Both the position numbers and the translations under genes were made by a program. A DNA stretch of 52,500 bases, from assembly GCF_001636315.1 (NCBI RefSeq), contig NZ_KV440949.1, forward strand, positions 2,913,473-2,965,972. The letters run 5' to 3'. The DNA is from Neobacillus mesonae. GTDB lineage: Bacteria; Bacillota; Bacilli; Bacillales; Cytobacillaceae. The stretch's first letter is position 1; the number at the start of each line of letters is the position of its first letter. The notes under the pieces were generated by a model that had not been told where the DNA came from, made no database searches, and was given only the letters and a program-made list of their open reading frames with translations. This document shows positions 6,221 through 14,737 of this stretch, piece by piece.

Positions 6221-8443
6221 TTAATGAATTTGTGTAACTTGTTTATTCTTAGGCGTGACTTGGGCTCGGTCTTTTCTGTTAGTCAAAATCAAGATGGAAG
6301 GCAGCAGCATTCCCCTCACAAGGAAGGTATCCATCAAGACACCCACAGCCATCGTAACTCCGAATAAAAATAGCTCTTGCAGCGGCTGCGTCATTAATAC
6401 CGCAAAGGTTGCCGCCAAAATGATACCCGCTGATGAAATCACACCGCCAGTTAAAGCAACCCCATTTCCAACGGCCTCTCTCCATGAAAACTTAGCAGCT
6501 TCTTCCTTAATTCGAGACACGAGCATAATATTGTAATCTACTCCAAGGGCAACCATAAACACAAAGGTGTACACCGGCAAGCGGTAGCTGATGGAATCAT
6601 ACCCCAAAATATCGTGGAAAATAATCCACCCGAACCCGATGGTCGCGCCATATGACAATAAGATCGTTGCCATCATTAAGATTGGCATGAGTATAGATCG
6701 TGTTTGAATTCCTAGCATAATTGTTATGAGCACCGTTACTAGAGAAAATAAGATGATCATATCCCGTTGATTCATCGCTCGAATATCTAGCTGTTCTGCT
6801 GTCTGCCCAGAGAAATGAATCTGAGTGCCAGACGAAAATCCGCTTTGCTTAAGCATTGAATTTCCTTGGTCACGAAGTTTCTGGACGGCTTCAAGTGCGC
6901 CTTTGTCGTAAGGATTATCTTTTAACACGACTTGAAATTTGACTGCTTGTTTGGTATCACTCATTAATCCGTGTGGCAGCATTTCCGGATTTTTCAGCAT
7001 GGCAGCCGTGATTGGCTGGCTGATAGAATCTATTCCATTAATGGCTTTTATTTTTCCCTCAAGATTTTGGACTTTCGTTAAAAATTCCTCATTTAAGGTA
7101 ATCTCCTTGTCGCTTTTTAAAATTACTGTTACAGGTGCTAATTCCCCGGCAGGATAATGGTCTTCCAATAATTCAAAGCCTTTACGGGAAGAAAGGTCAT
7201 CCGGGAACGACTTCATGATGTTAAATGAATATTGAATAGATAGCGTATTAAAAGCACCCGCCAGCAAAGCAATAAGTAAAATAGCAGCTATTACCGCAGG
7301 ATGCTTGCGGACCTGCTTGCTGACATTATTCCAAAAACCATGTTTCGTTTGAGCTTTTTCTTTCACCTTTGGAATAAACGGCCAAAAGGCTTTTCGTCCA
7401 ACTAAGGCAAAAATACTAGGGATTAAGGTAAGTCCTGCTGCTAGGATAAATACCATGGCGACCGAAAATACCGGTGCAAAATGGTTATATGGCATGAATA
7501 CTGTTGTAAACAGCGTTAATACGGCCAAAAGGACGGTGCCGCCGCTAAATAAAATCGGTTCTGACACATGGTGGATCGCCTCTCCCATGGCATCAAATTT
7601 ACTATCATATTTTTTCAGTTCTTCGCGGTAGCGTGAGAAGATAAATAAGCTGTAATCCGTTAATACGGCAAATAGTAAAACTAACATAATCGAAATGGCT
7701 GAGCTGTCGAGAACAAACCAATCATTTTTCCCGCCTAAGCCTAAAACCCGGTCCACAACCTGATACACAATCGCTGCGATGACGAGCGGAATAATTGCAA
7801 GTAATGGCGAACGGTAAATGAACAATAATAACGCAAAGATTAAAACAATCGTGGCTAGCATCAACACAAAGTCGGCATTTTTGAAAATCGTGATCGTATC
7901 AGAAGTGATTCCCGCAGGCCCTGTGATTTCTATTTGAAGGGATCCCAATCGCATATCTTTTAGTTTTTTGTTCAGGTCCTTAATGACCTGGTTTGCATCA
8001 TGCGAATCTGTTCCTTCTTTTAAGGAGAAATTAAATAACAGTGTTGTCCCATCTTTTGAAAACATTTGATCCTGTACTGGCTTTGGAAACTGGTGGAACG
8101 GAAGGGCACTCGCAATATTTTGCGGTTTTTGGTCAGAAGCAAGCCACTTGCTGAATTCCGTTATTTTTTCACGCTCCTGATCGTTAATTTTATTATTATC
8201 GTGAAAAACTAGTAAACCTGTTAAGCCGTCTTTAGAAGGAAACTGCTCTTTTAATTGCTGGCTGGCAATAGCTGAAGGCGTATCGTTTTTCACACTTCCT
8301 TCTTTACTGCTTACAGAATACTGCTTGGATGAAGGCGCAAGAACGCTTAATAATATGACAGCGGCAATCCAAATAAAAAGAACTGCTTTGGAACCGCGTT
8401 TACTGCTAGAGAATTTAACTAGACTTTGAATGGGTTTAAACAT
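6221..8443 (-). CDS. MMPL/RND family transporter (YdfJ-like)
   Basis: The 740-residue membrane protein has the MMPL layout twice: one transmembrane helix, a large extracytoplasmic domain of about 150-170 residues, then five helices. TM2-6 contains LFAVLTDYSLFIFSRYREEL and TM8-12 contains MVALGVDYNIMLVSRIKEE, the paired conserved motifs of RND/MMPL proteins. These use the proton gradient to export lipids or drugs; the substrate is unknown. The start is placed at 8443, behind AAGGAG; the in-frame extension to 8575 lacks such a site. It is divergent from the small membrane gene at 8596. Confidence 0.85.
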   Translation of the reverse strand: MFKPIQSLVKFSSSKRGSKAVLFIWIAAVILLSVLAPSSKQYSVSSKEGSVKNDTPSAIASQQLKEQFPSKDGLTGLLVFHDNNKINDQEREKITEFSKWLASDQKPQNIASALPFHQFPKPVQDQMFSKDGTTLLFNFSLKEGTDSHDANQVIKDLNKKLKDMRLGSLQIEITGPAGITSDTITIFKNADFVLMLATIVLIFALLLFIYRSPLLAIIPLVIAAIVYQVVDRVLGLGGKNDWFVLDSSAISIMLVLLFAVLTDYSLFIFSRYREELKKYDSKFDAMGEAIHHVSEPILFSGGTVLLAVLTLFTTVFMPYNHFAPVFSVAMVFILAAGLTLIPSIFALVGRKAFWPFIPKVKEKAQTKHGFWNNVSKQVRKHPAVIAAILLIALLAGAFNTLSIQYSFNIMKSFPDDLSSRKGFELLEDHYPAGELAPVTVILKSDKEITLNEEFLTKVQNLEGKIKAINGIDSISQPITAAMLKNPEMLPHGLMSDTKQAVKFQVVLKDNPYDKGALEAVQKLRDQGNSMLKQSGFSSGTQIHFSGQTAEQLDIRAMNQRDMIILFSLVTVLITIMLGIQTRSILMPILMMATILLSYGATIGFGWIIFHDILGYDSISYRLPVYTFVFMVALGVDYNIMLVSRIKEEAAKFSWREAVGNGVALTGGVISSAGIILAATFAVLMTQPLQELFLFGVTMAVGVLMDTFLVRGMLLPSILILTNRKDRAQVTPKNKQVTQIH

Positions 8444-8595
8444 TTTGTTCAACTCCTTATCAACATTTGTCCTTAGCTTAAGCCGTGAATGTGAATGGAG
8501 TATGAACATCAGGTTAAAATTGTAATTTGGCGGGTTTCTAAAAATTTTCCCCTGGACATACTTTATAATAAGCATGTTTTCATGGGGTGATGTAT

Positions 8596-8865
8596 ATGGG
8601 GAAATTAGCCGATCTTTGTTGGCAAGGACTTACTTTACAGCACGTTTCACATAAAAAAATCGTTGTCCCTTATCTTTTGTTTACTGTTATGGCCCTTTTA
8701 TTTGAGTTGTTTTTGCTGGTGGCCTTTATCGGAACGGGATACTGGAGTTACTCCTTTGGTGTAAGACCAGGCTTTGTATTTTTTATTGCAGGTGGGGTTT
8801 TGGTTTTGATGATGGTGATGACGGTGGGTGTTTTGGCAAGGGTTTTGAAGAGGCGGGTTCTATAG
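8596..8865 (+). CDS. Small two-helix membrane protein, unknown function
   Basis: The 89-residue product MGKLADLCWQGLTLQ... has two strong hydrophobic segments (about 22-47 and 55-78) and a basic C-terminal tail (LKRRVL). I do not recognise it. GGGGTGA (8585-8591) makes ATG 8596 the best start; GTG 8587 and ATG 8590 are too close to that site. It is divergent from the MMPL gene, with about 150 bp between starts, so shared control is possible. A long 52-bp repeat array follows. Confidence 0.6.
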   Translation: MGKLADLCWQGLTLQHVSHKKIVVPYLLFTVMALLFELFLLVAFIGTGYWSYSFGVRPGFVFFIAGGVLVLMMVMTVGVLARVLKRRVL

Positions 8866-8917
8866 AGATCTCTTTTATGGCAGGCTGGAAGGCATGATTG
8901 CCGTTGAAATTAAAAAA

Positions 8918-9863
8918 TGTCTTTTATTAGTTCAAATGAAGACCAAATAGCCCAGGCGCAGATAAGAAATGGTCTTCATAAGCGGGATGAAGACCAAAAC
9001 AGTCGTGGTGCAGGTAAGAAAAGGTCTTCATAAGCGGGATGAAGACCAAAACAGTCGTGGTGCAGGTAAGAAATGGTCTTCATAAGCGGGATGAAGACCA
9101 AAATAGCTGTGGTCGAGGTGCGAAATGGTCTTCATAAGCGGGATGAAGACCAAAACAGCCGTGGCCGAGGTGCGAAATGGTCTTCATAAGCCGGATGAAG
9201 ACCAAAACAGCCGGGTTGTAGGTAAGAAATGGTCTTCATAAGCCGAATGAAGACCAAAACAGCTGTGGCCGAGGTAAGAAATGGTCTTCACAAGCAGGAT
9301 GAAGACCAAAACAGCTGTGGCCGAGGAACGAAAAGGTCTTCATAAGCGGGATGAAGACCAAAACAGCCGTGCCCGAGGAACGAAAAGGTCTTCATAAGCG
9401 GGATGAAGACCAAAACAGCTGTGGCCGAGGAACGAAAAGGTCTTCATAAGCGGGATGAAGGCCAAAACAGCTGTGGCCGAGGTAAGAAATGGTCTTTATA
9501 AGCCGAATGAAGACCAAAACAGCCGTGGCCGAGGAACGAAAAGGTCTTCATAAGCCGAATGAAGACCAAAACAGCCGTGCCCGAGGAACGAAAAGGTCTT
9601 AATAAACCGAATGAAGACCAAAACAGCCGTGGCCGAGGAACGAAATGATCTTCACAAGCAGGATGAAGATCAAAACAGCTGTGGCCGAGGAATGAAATGG
9701 TCTTCATAAGCCGAATGAAGACCAAAACAGCCGTGGCCGAGGAACGAAATGGTCTTCATAAGGTCGATGAAGGCCAAAATAGCCGGGTTGCAGGAACGAA
9801 ATGGTCTTCATAAGTCCGATGAAGGACAAAACTAATAGCAACACAAACAAAATTGTCCTTCAT
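8918..9863 (+). repeat. 52-bp hairpin-repeat array B (GGTCTTCAT type), 17 full units
   Basis: GGTCTTCAT starts at 8971 and recurs at exact 52-bp steps through 9803 (17 units, no indels), with a degenerate unit near 8918 and a final half unit at 9855. In each unit the left stem GGTCTTCAT pairs with ATGAAGACC over a 7-base loop such as AAGCGGG. It is followed by AAAACAGCCGTGGCCGAGG-type spacer ending GAAAT. Loop and spacer vary between units (AAGCCGA, TGGTGCAGGTAAGA). The region holds no believable gene and lies between convergent genes. Confidence 0.95.
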
Positions 9864-9903
9864 CACGCACTAACCCTTTAACATACTAATTCTCACCAGG
9901 AAC

Positions 9904-10809
9904 TTACTCAAAGTAGGCCCACTGGTGAGCACCAACCAACCTAAAGTGCTTCCCAAGTATTCTGCGTATCCTCTTCTTGTCCCCCACACCGCCGTACCAA
10001 TCATAAACAAGATTAGTCGTAATCTTCAACTCAGGAAACAGCATTTTTATCTCCCAAACTATTCGTAACACTGCGGATTCAACATTCTCTACATGGCCAC
10101 AATCCTCGCACACGCAATGCTGTCCATGAACAGAGATTGCAAACGAATTGCAGATAGCACATGTAAAACCTTTTCGCATTCCCCCATATTTATAGGGCGG
10201 CAGCTTTGCGTAAGGATCCTCCTCAACATGGAGCGAAATTAATTTGTCACAAAGAATTTCATGTTTTCGATTTAATATTGTAGGAATCCTATTTAAGTTA
10301 CTAATATATCGATTAATTTGTGTCGGAAAAATAATTGGCGCGTCGAGAGGAGCTTGGTATAAGGTGAATTCAGGATTAATATGGACAACATAAGACTCTA
10401 CCTTTATTTTATACCCAAGATGATGGAGCAGCTGTCTAAGTTGAGATGAGCTTCGTTCCAATTGGACCAGCGGATCTTTGCGTTCGGAACCATTTCGCGA
10501 ATAGAACTTGCCATTTTTATAAAAGTAATCGCCTTCAAAGTTTTTTACCTCATTTATATACAAGGTTTGCTGCATAGCAATCATTGAATCAATTTGAAAC
10601 GTGGTATTGTTAAATTCAAAACGCAGACCATTTAATATGTAGCAATCACAAGACAGCTTTTCTGTCAAAGCGTCAAACATCATCTCGCCTTCATAACCTT
10701 TTTTTAGTTGGGAGTAGTAAAGTTTCTGGTCGTGAGGCAAGTCCATGCGTTTGTTTAAGATTTCTAGAAGTATTAACTTTAAAGGTTTAGTAAGAGGTCT
10801 TTTAATCAT
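9904..10809 (-). CDS. NERD domain protein with C-terminal zinc ribbon
   Basis: The N-terminal half carries a nuclease-related (NERD) domain: GYEGEMMFD, the catalytic-type FQIDSMIAMQQTLYINEVKNFEGDY with Asp, Glu and Lys in restriction-endonuclease-fold order, and later VVHINPEFTLYQ. The C-terminal part has a four-Cys ribbon (CAIC and CEDC) and a basic segment GVGDKKRIRRILGKHFR. NERD proteins are thought to act on DNA or RNA; no role is established. ATG 10809 is chosen over GTG 10818 because AAAGGG would touch the GTG. It stands alone, its 3' end facing array B. Confidence 0.8.
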   Translation of the reverse strand: MIKRPLTKPLKLILLEILNKRMDLPHDQKLYYSQLKKGYEGEMMFDALTEKLSCDCYILNGLRFEFNNTTFQIDSMIAMQQTLYINEVKNFEGDYFYKNGKFYSRNGSERKDPLVQLERSSSQLRQLLHHLGYKIKVESYVVHINPEFTLYQAPLDAPIIFPTQINRYISNLNRIPTILNRKHEILCDKLISLHVEEDPYAKLPPYKYGGMRKGFTCAICNSFAISVHGQHCVCEDCGHVENVESAVLRIVWEIKMLFPELKITTNLVYDWYGGVGDKKRIRRILGKHFRLVGAHQWAYFE

Positions 10810-10965
10810 GCGCTTCACCCTTTCTGAATTGGCAAATCTTCAAATCTATTTTATAAAAAATACTCCAACTAAAATAATGGACATTTTGTTAAATGTTTTA
10901 TAATTGGATTAAAGAAATGGAAATACATTAAACTGGTAATAGAATAAAAATCTGGGGGTAAGAAA

Positions 10966-11388
10966 ATGAAACCACGAATTACGGTACTAACGTTGGGTGT
11001 AGATAATTTGGAAAAATCGCTGCAGTTTTATCGCGATGGCCTTGGATTGCCGACAGAAGGTATAGTGGGCCAGGAACTTGAGCATGGGGCTGTTGCTTTT
11101 TTTGATCTGCAAGGGGGCCTAAAATTAGCAATTTGGAAACGTCAAGATATTGCACATGATGCCCAGATTAAGCAGACCGTATCAAGTCCCACCGAATTCA
11201 CGATCGGTCATAACGTAGAAAGTAAAGAAGAAGTGGACAGGGTAATGGAACAGGCGAAGCAGGCGGGTGCTGTAATCACAGTCCCCCCTCATGAGACTTT
11301 TTGGGGTGGATATTCTGGCTATTTCCAAGACCCTGATGGGCATTTGTGGGAAGTAGTGTGGAATCCACACTGGGATTTTAATGCCTAG
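10966..11388 (+). CDS. VOC (glyoxalase/dioxygenase) family protein
   Basis: The 140-residue protein has the paired beta-alpha-beta-beta-beta modules of the vicinal oxygen chelate fold: ITVLTLGVDNLEKSLQFYRDGLGLP at the N-terminus and GYSGYFQDPDGHLWEVVWNP at the C-terminus. The Glu in WEVVWNP is a usual metal ligand. Members include glyoxalases, fosfomycin-resistance proteins and dioxygenases; the substrate here is unknown. ATG 10966 follows GGGGGTAAG. The WYL regulator downstream may control it, but the order alone does not prove this. Confidence 0.85.
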   Translation: MKPRITVLTLGVDNLEKSLQFYRDGLGLPTEGIVGQELEHGAVAFFDLQGGLKLAIWKRQDIAHDAQIKQTVSSPTEFTIGHNVESKEEVDRVMEQAKQAGAVITVPPHETFWGGYSGYFQDPDGHLWEVVWNPHWDFNA

Positions 11389-11486
11389 AATGATTACGAA
11401 GTGACAGCTGGTTAAGAGATAATGCATATATTTAATATGGAATGAAAAGTACTTACCTACTCTGTTGCGAAGGGACTAAATAATCA

Positions 11487-12452
11487 ATGTCTAAAGCTAT
11501 TAATATGCTTTCTATACTTTGGTTGCTTAAAACAGGAAAACGAATGACTGCGAAGCAGCTGGCGGAAGAATTGGAAATCAATGTCCGCACGGTATACCGT
11601 TATATTGATGCCTTGTGTGCCAGCGGAGTCCCGATCATTTCCGATTCTGGTCATAATGGAGGATACAGTTTACTCCATGAATTTATAAAGGCTCCGTTAT
11701 TTTTTGACGTGGATGAGCAAAAGGCGTTAATTCATGCTGCAAGTTTTGCATCAGAAGCAGGATATCCCTTTAGTGAGGTATTGAATCAGGCTGTCACAAA
11801 GCTGAAAAAGTATACAAATCCCGAACAATTAGAATATATTAATCGACATGTAATTGGATTTGATGTCATTCAACCTCCGATTAATTCTGACTTGGAATCG
11901 CTTTTGCAAGAAATAGAAGAATCTGTGGCAGAAGGTTTTACGCTATTGATGAAGTACCAAAAAGGAAATGAAAGCTCCCCCAAATCACGGAGTATTGATC
12001 CTTATGGACTCGTATATTGGAAAGGGAATTGGTATGTCATCGCTTATTGCCATCTGCGTCGTGAATTACGCAGCTTTCGTGTAAACCGTATTGTTAGCAT
12101 TTCTAGAACAGGTACTGAATTTGAACGTCCAGTAGACTTTTCTGCACGTGCATTTTTTCTAAATGGTCTTTTGCCTGATCTCGACCAGTCCGATCAATTA
12201 ATTTCCATTCATATAGAAGGACATGCGCACGCTCTTGATGATTTGTGTCAACATTGGTTATTTGGGCATGCACTTACCTGCCGTTCGAAAAATCATGCTC
12301 ATTTTAAAATAGATGAGCAATCAATCAATACTTATGTACCTTATTACCTTCTCCCATATGGAAAAGCAATAAATATCCTAGAGCCGTTATTTTTAAAAGA
12401 AAGAATGGTAACTGTCACTTCTGAATTGGTTAAACATTATCAAAAATCTTAA
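11487..12452 (+). CDS. HTH and WYL domain transcriptional regulator (YafY family)
   Basis: The 321-residue protein starts with a winged helix-turn-helix (MTAKQLAEELEINVRTVYRYIDALCASGVPI, about 20-50). The WYL ligand-sensing domain is in the second half, with YGLVYWKGNWYVIAYCHLRRELRSFRVNRI. WYL domains bind nucleic acid or nucleotide ligands in several defence and DNA-damage regulators; others are plain metabolic regulators. AAGGGA about 12 bases before ATG 11487 is a moderate ribosome binding site. It has its own terminator. Its target is probably local, perhaps the VOC gene before it or the SRPBCC gene after it. Confidence 0.85.
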   Translation: MSKAINMLSILWLLKTGKRMTAKQLAEELEINVRTVYRYIDALCASGVPIISDSGHNGGYSLLHEFIKAPLFFDVDEQKALIHAASFASEAGYPFSEVLNQAVTKLKKYTNPEQLEYINRHVIGFDVIQPPINSDLESLLQEIEESVAEGFTLLMKYQKGNESSPKSRSIDPYGLVYWKGNWYVIAYCHLRRELRSFRVNRIVSISRTGTEFERPVDFSARAFFLNGLLPDLDQSDQLISIHIEGHAHALDDLCQHWLFGHALTCRSKNHAHFKIDEQSINTYVPYYLLPYGKAINILEPLFLKERMVTVTSELVKHYQKS

Positions 12453-12488
12453 ACTTCACTGACCGTATATGTCAGTGAAGTTTGTTTA
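12451..12488 (+). terminator. Terminator of the WYL regulator gene
   Basis: AAACTTCACTGAC (12451-12463) pairs perfectly with GTCAGTGAAGTTT (12471-12483). It overlaps the stop codon and is followed by GTTTATG. Confidence 0.75.
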
Positions 12489-12527
12489 TGATGATAAGGA
12501 AAAATGAATATCAGGAGGAATAAGAGG

Positions 12528-12980
12528 ATGAGGGACCTTACTTATGTCTTTTATATTGGCGGGACTCCTAGAGAAGTATGGGAGGCATTAATCTCACCTG
12601 AGGGAACGAAGAAGATATATTATGGCAGTGTAATTCATTCTACCTTTCAAGTGGGTGATCCTTTGGAATACGTTGGGCCAGGGGTGGATGGGGATGAGAC
12701 TGTCCATGTTTATGGAAAGGTATTAGAGCATGTACCAAATCAAGTACTCCGTTTTACGCATCTTGTTGGAAAGTCGTATATGAAAGATAACGAACAGGAG
12801 TATGAATCTAGAATATCTTACCTATTAGAACCAGCTGGCGGGTGTACGAAGTTAACTCTTATTCATGACCAATGGGAGGAAGGGGATCCTTATTACGAAA
12901 ACAGCGATGCCGCATGGTGGATGATCCTAAGTAATACAAAAACATTGGTGGAAACAGGGAAAACATTAGATATTGGTTAA
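12528..12980 (+). CDS. SRPBCC (AHSA1-like) family protein
   Basis: This 150-residue protein begins MRDLTYVFYIGGTPREVWEALISPEGTKKIYYG, the helix-grip AHSA1/START pattern, and ends with LTLIHDQWEEGDPYYE and a long last helix. The probable role is binding of a small hydrophobic ligand. AGGAGG at 12513-12518 points to ATG 12528 rather than ATG 12504. It differs from the SRPBCC protein at 600-1079, so it is not a recent copy. Confidence 0.8.
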   Translation: MRDLTYVFYIGGTPREVWEALISPEGTKKIYYGSVIHSTFQVGDPLEYVGPGVDGDETVHVYGKVLEHVPNQVLRFTHLVGKSYMKDNEQEYESRISYLLEPAGGCTKLTLIHDQWEEGDPYYENSDAAWWMILSNTKTLVETGKTLDIG

Positions 12981-13093
12981 TTTGTCTAAATCACTTTTAA
13001 TAACCTGAAAATAGTAAAAGGATTTTTCAACAATCGTATAGAAAAAGAAGAAGGTATGCACTTATCCTGAGGTTACAAGGAGGATGGAACAGA

Positions 13094-13606
13094 ATGAACG
13101 ATAGTATTCGTTTGTATGATTACCATGTTTGGGCAAATAAGCGGGTTTTTAACCATTTAAAAGAATTGCCTTCAGAGATTTACCGTCAGCAAATCAAGAG
13201 TGTGTTTGCAAGTTTGGAAGAAGTAGTGGTCCATCTTTTTAAAACGGATGTAGTTTGGTTATGTGCAATGTCAGATAAAAGCTATGAGGAAATACAGCAG
13301 CTGTTTGGAGAGTATTCTAATAGGTTGGAAAATAAGAGTCTTGAAGAGATGGAAAAAGAGTACATGGAATTCTCGAATGAATATTTTGATTTTTTGAACA
13401 ACCAAGAGGATTTAAATGCCAATAAGACGCTGAAACATCCGGCGTTTGGTCAACTGGAAACAAGACTTTCAGAATTAGTGCAGCATGTGGTAAATCACGG
13501 CACTTACCATCGAGGAAATATCACGGCAATGCTGCGGCAGCTAGGTTATCCAGGTCCATCAACAGATTATATTTTTTACTTGTATGAAAAACAGGATGGT
13601 CAATAA
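13094..13606 (+). CDS. DinB family protein
   Basis: The 170-residue four-helix protein begins LYDYHVWANKRVF, the typical DinB opening, and has the metal-site histidines in HLF near 58 and in HVVNHGTYHRGNITAMLRQLG. DinB/YfiT proteins bind a divalent metal and include thiol-dependent transferases. Despite the name this family is unrelated to DNA polymerase IV. GGAGG precedes ATG 13094 at a spacing of about 11. A terminator follows. The specific reaction is unknown. Confidence 0.85.
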   Translation: MNDSIRLYDYHVWANKRVFNHLKELPSEIYRQQIKSVFASLEEVVVHLFKTDVVWLCAMSDKSYEEIQQLFGEYSNRLENKSLEEMEKEYMEFSNEYFDFLNNQEDLNANKTLKHPAFGQLETRLSELVQHVVNHGTYHRGNITAMLRQLGYPGPSTDYIFYLYEKQDGQ

Positions 13607-13618
13607 TGATTGTTAATG

Positions 13619-13652
13619 GACGGACTTTTAAAATGGGAAGTCCGTTTTTTTA
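13619..13652 (+). terminator. Terminator after the DinB gene
   Basis: GACGGACTT-like left arm pairs with AAGTCCGTT, followed by TTTTTT. Confidence 0.85.
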
Positions 13653-13687
13653 TGCTCATCTTTAAATTCCTACTGTTCAGAAAATTA

Positions 13688-13717
13688 TTGACAACCAAAC
13701 AAATTAAATGTTATTAT
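13688..13717 (+). promoter_or_regulatory. Sigma-A promoter of the ABC exporter operon
   Basis: TTGACA (13688-13693), an 18-base spacer and TATTAT (13712-13717), 40 bases before the first gene. Confidence 0.65.
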
Positions 13718-13756
13718 TTTCCTCTGTGACTCAAAAATGCAGGGGGGGATTCGAGC

Positions 13757-14737
13757 ATGATTCACATAGAAGGAATAAGCAAATCCTATAAGATTGCCAA
13801 ACGTCAAACGGGACTAAAGCAGGCAGTAAAGGCACTTTTCTACCGCGAGCATACGACAATTGAAGCCTTAAAGGATATCTCTTTTTCTATTAATCAAGGA
13901 GAAATCGTCGGCTACATCGGACCGAACGGGGCGGGGAAGTCGACCACGATAAAAATCATGAGCGGAATCTTGGTGCCTGACACCGGGACGTGCCAAATCA
14001 TGGGCTTTACACCTTGGAAAGAGCGCACGAAGTATGTGCAGCATATCGGTGTCGTTTTTGGGCAGCGTTCGCAGCTTTGGTGGGACGTCCCAGTGATGGA
14101 TTCATTTGAACTGCTGAAAGATATCTACAAGGTCCCGCATCAAGAATATCAAACTACATTAAAACTCCTCATCGAAACATTGGAACTTCAAGAAATTATG
14201 AACTCGCCTGTAAGACAGTTAAGCCTAGGGCAGCGGATGCGCTGTGAAATTGCCGCTTCTCTCATCCATAGTCCTGAGGTTTTATTTTTAGACGAACCAA
14301 CCATTGGACTTGACGCAGTTTCAAAAATTGCTGTCCGCCAATTTATTAAAACAATTAATCAGGAAAAAGGTGTCACAGTCATCCTGACTACCCATGATAT
14401 GAACGATATTGAAGCCCTTGCAGACAGGGTTATTTTAATTGGAAAAGGGAGCGTCCTTTACGATGGCCATTTAGAGGCATTGCGGAAACGGTTTGGCACT
14501 CGTAAAACGATCACCGTGGATTACAGCCAAAACACAAGTCCAATTAGCACGCCGGCGGGTACAGAACTCCTTTCTTGGTCACCGGAACGCCTTGTCTTAC
14601 GTGTCGAAACAGACCAAACCAGAACATCTAACGTCATTACGGAATTATCTCAGCAAGTGGATCTCACCGATGTCGCAATCGAAACCCAGCCTATCGAAGA
14701 TATAATTGTTCAGCTGTACAAGGAGTACCAAATATGA
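13757..14737 (+). CDS. ABC transporter ATP-binding protein (COG4586-type exporter)
   Basis: The 326-residue ATPase has Walker A GPNGAGKS at 55-62, the signature LSLGQRMRCEIA, Walker B VLFLDEPTIGLD and the switch histidine in LTTHDMND. The N-terminal extension with YREHTTIEAL before the core is typical of the group that pairs with two different ABC-2 permeases, which is the case here. It would power export of an unknown compound. GGGGGG lies about 10 bases before ATG 13757. A copy of GGTGCCTGACACC is embedded at 13972-13984, coding LVPDT. Confidence 0.85.
   Translation: MIHIEGISKSYKIAKRQTGLKQAVKALFYREHTTIEALKDISFSINQGEIVGYIGPNGAGKSTTIKIMSGILVPDTGTCQIMGFTPWKERTKYVQHIGVVFGQRSQLWWDVPVMDSFELLKDIYKVPHQEYQTTLKLLIETLELQEIMNSPVRQLSLGQRMRCEIAASLIHSPEVLFLDEPTIGLDAVSKIAVRQFIKTINQEKGVTVILTTHDMNDIEALADRVILIGKGSVLYDGHLEALRKRFGTRKTITVDYSQNTSPISTPAGTELLSWSPERLVLRVETDQTRTSNVITELSQQVDLTDVAIETQPIEDIIVQLYKEYQI

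Noticed and set aside
9444..9725. Open frame on the minus strand inside array B (93 codons, internally repetitive protein)
   Set aside because: The 52-bp unit contains no stop in this frame series, and since 52 is not a multiple of 3 the frame cycles through all three readings. The protein is only a translation of the repeat, with no ribosome binding site.
8918..9863. CRISPR array
   Set aside because: Repeat-to-repeat distance looks CRISPR-like, but the spacers are near-copies of each other and no cas genes are present.
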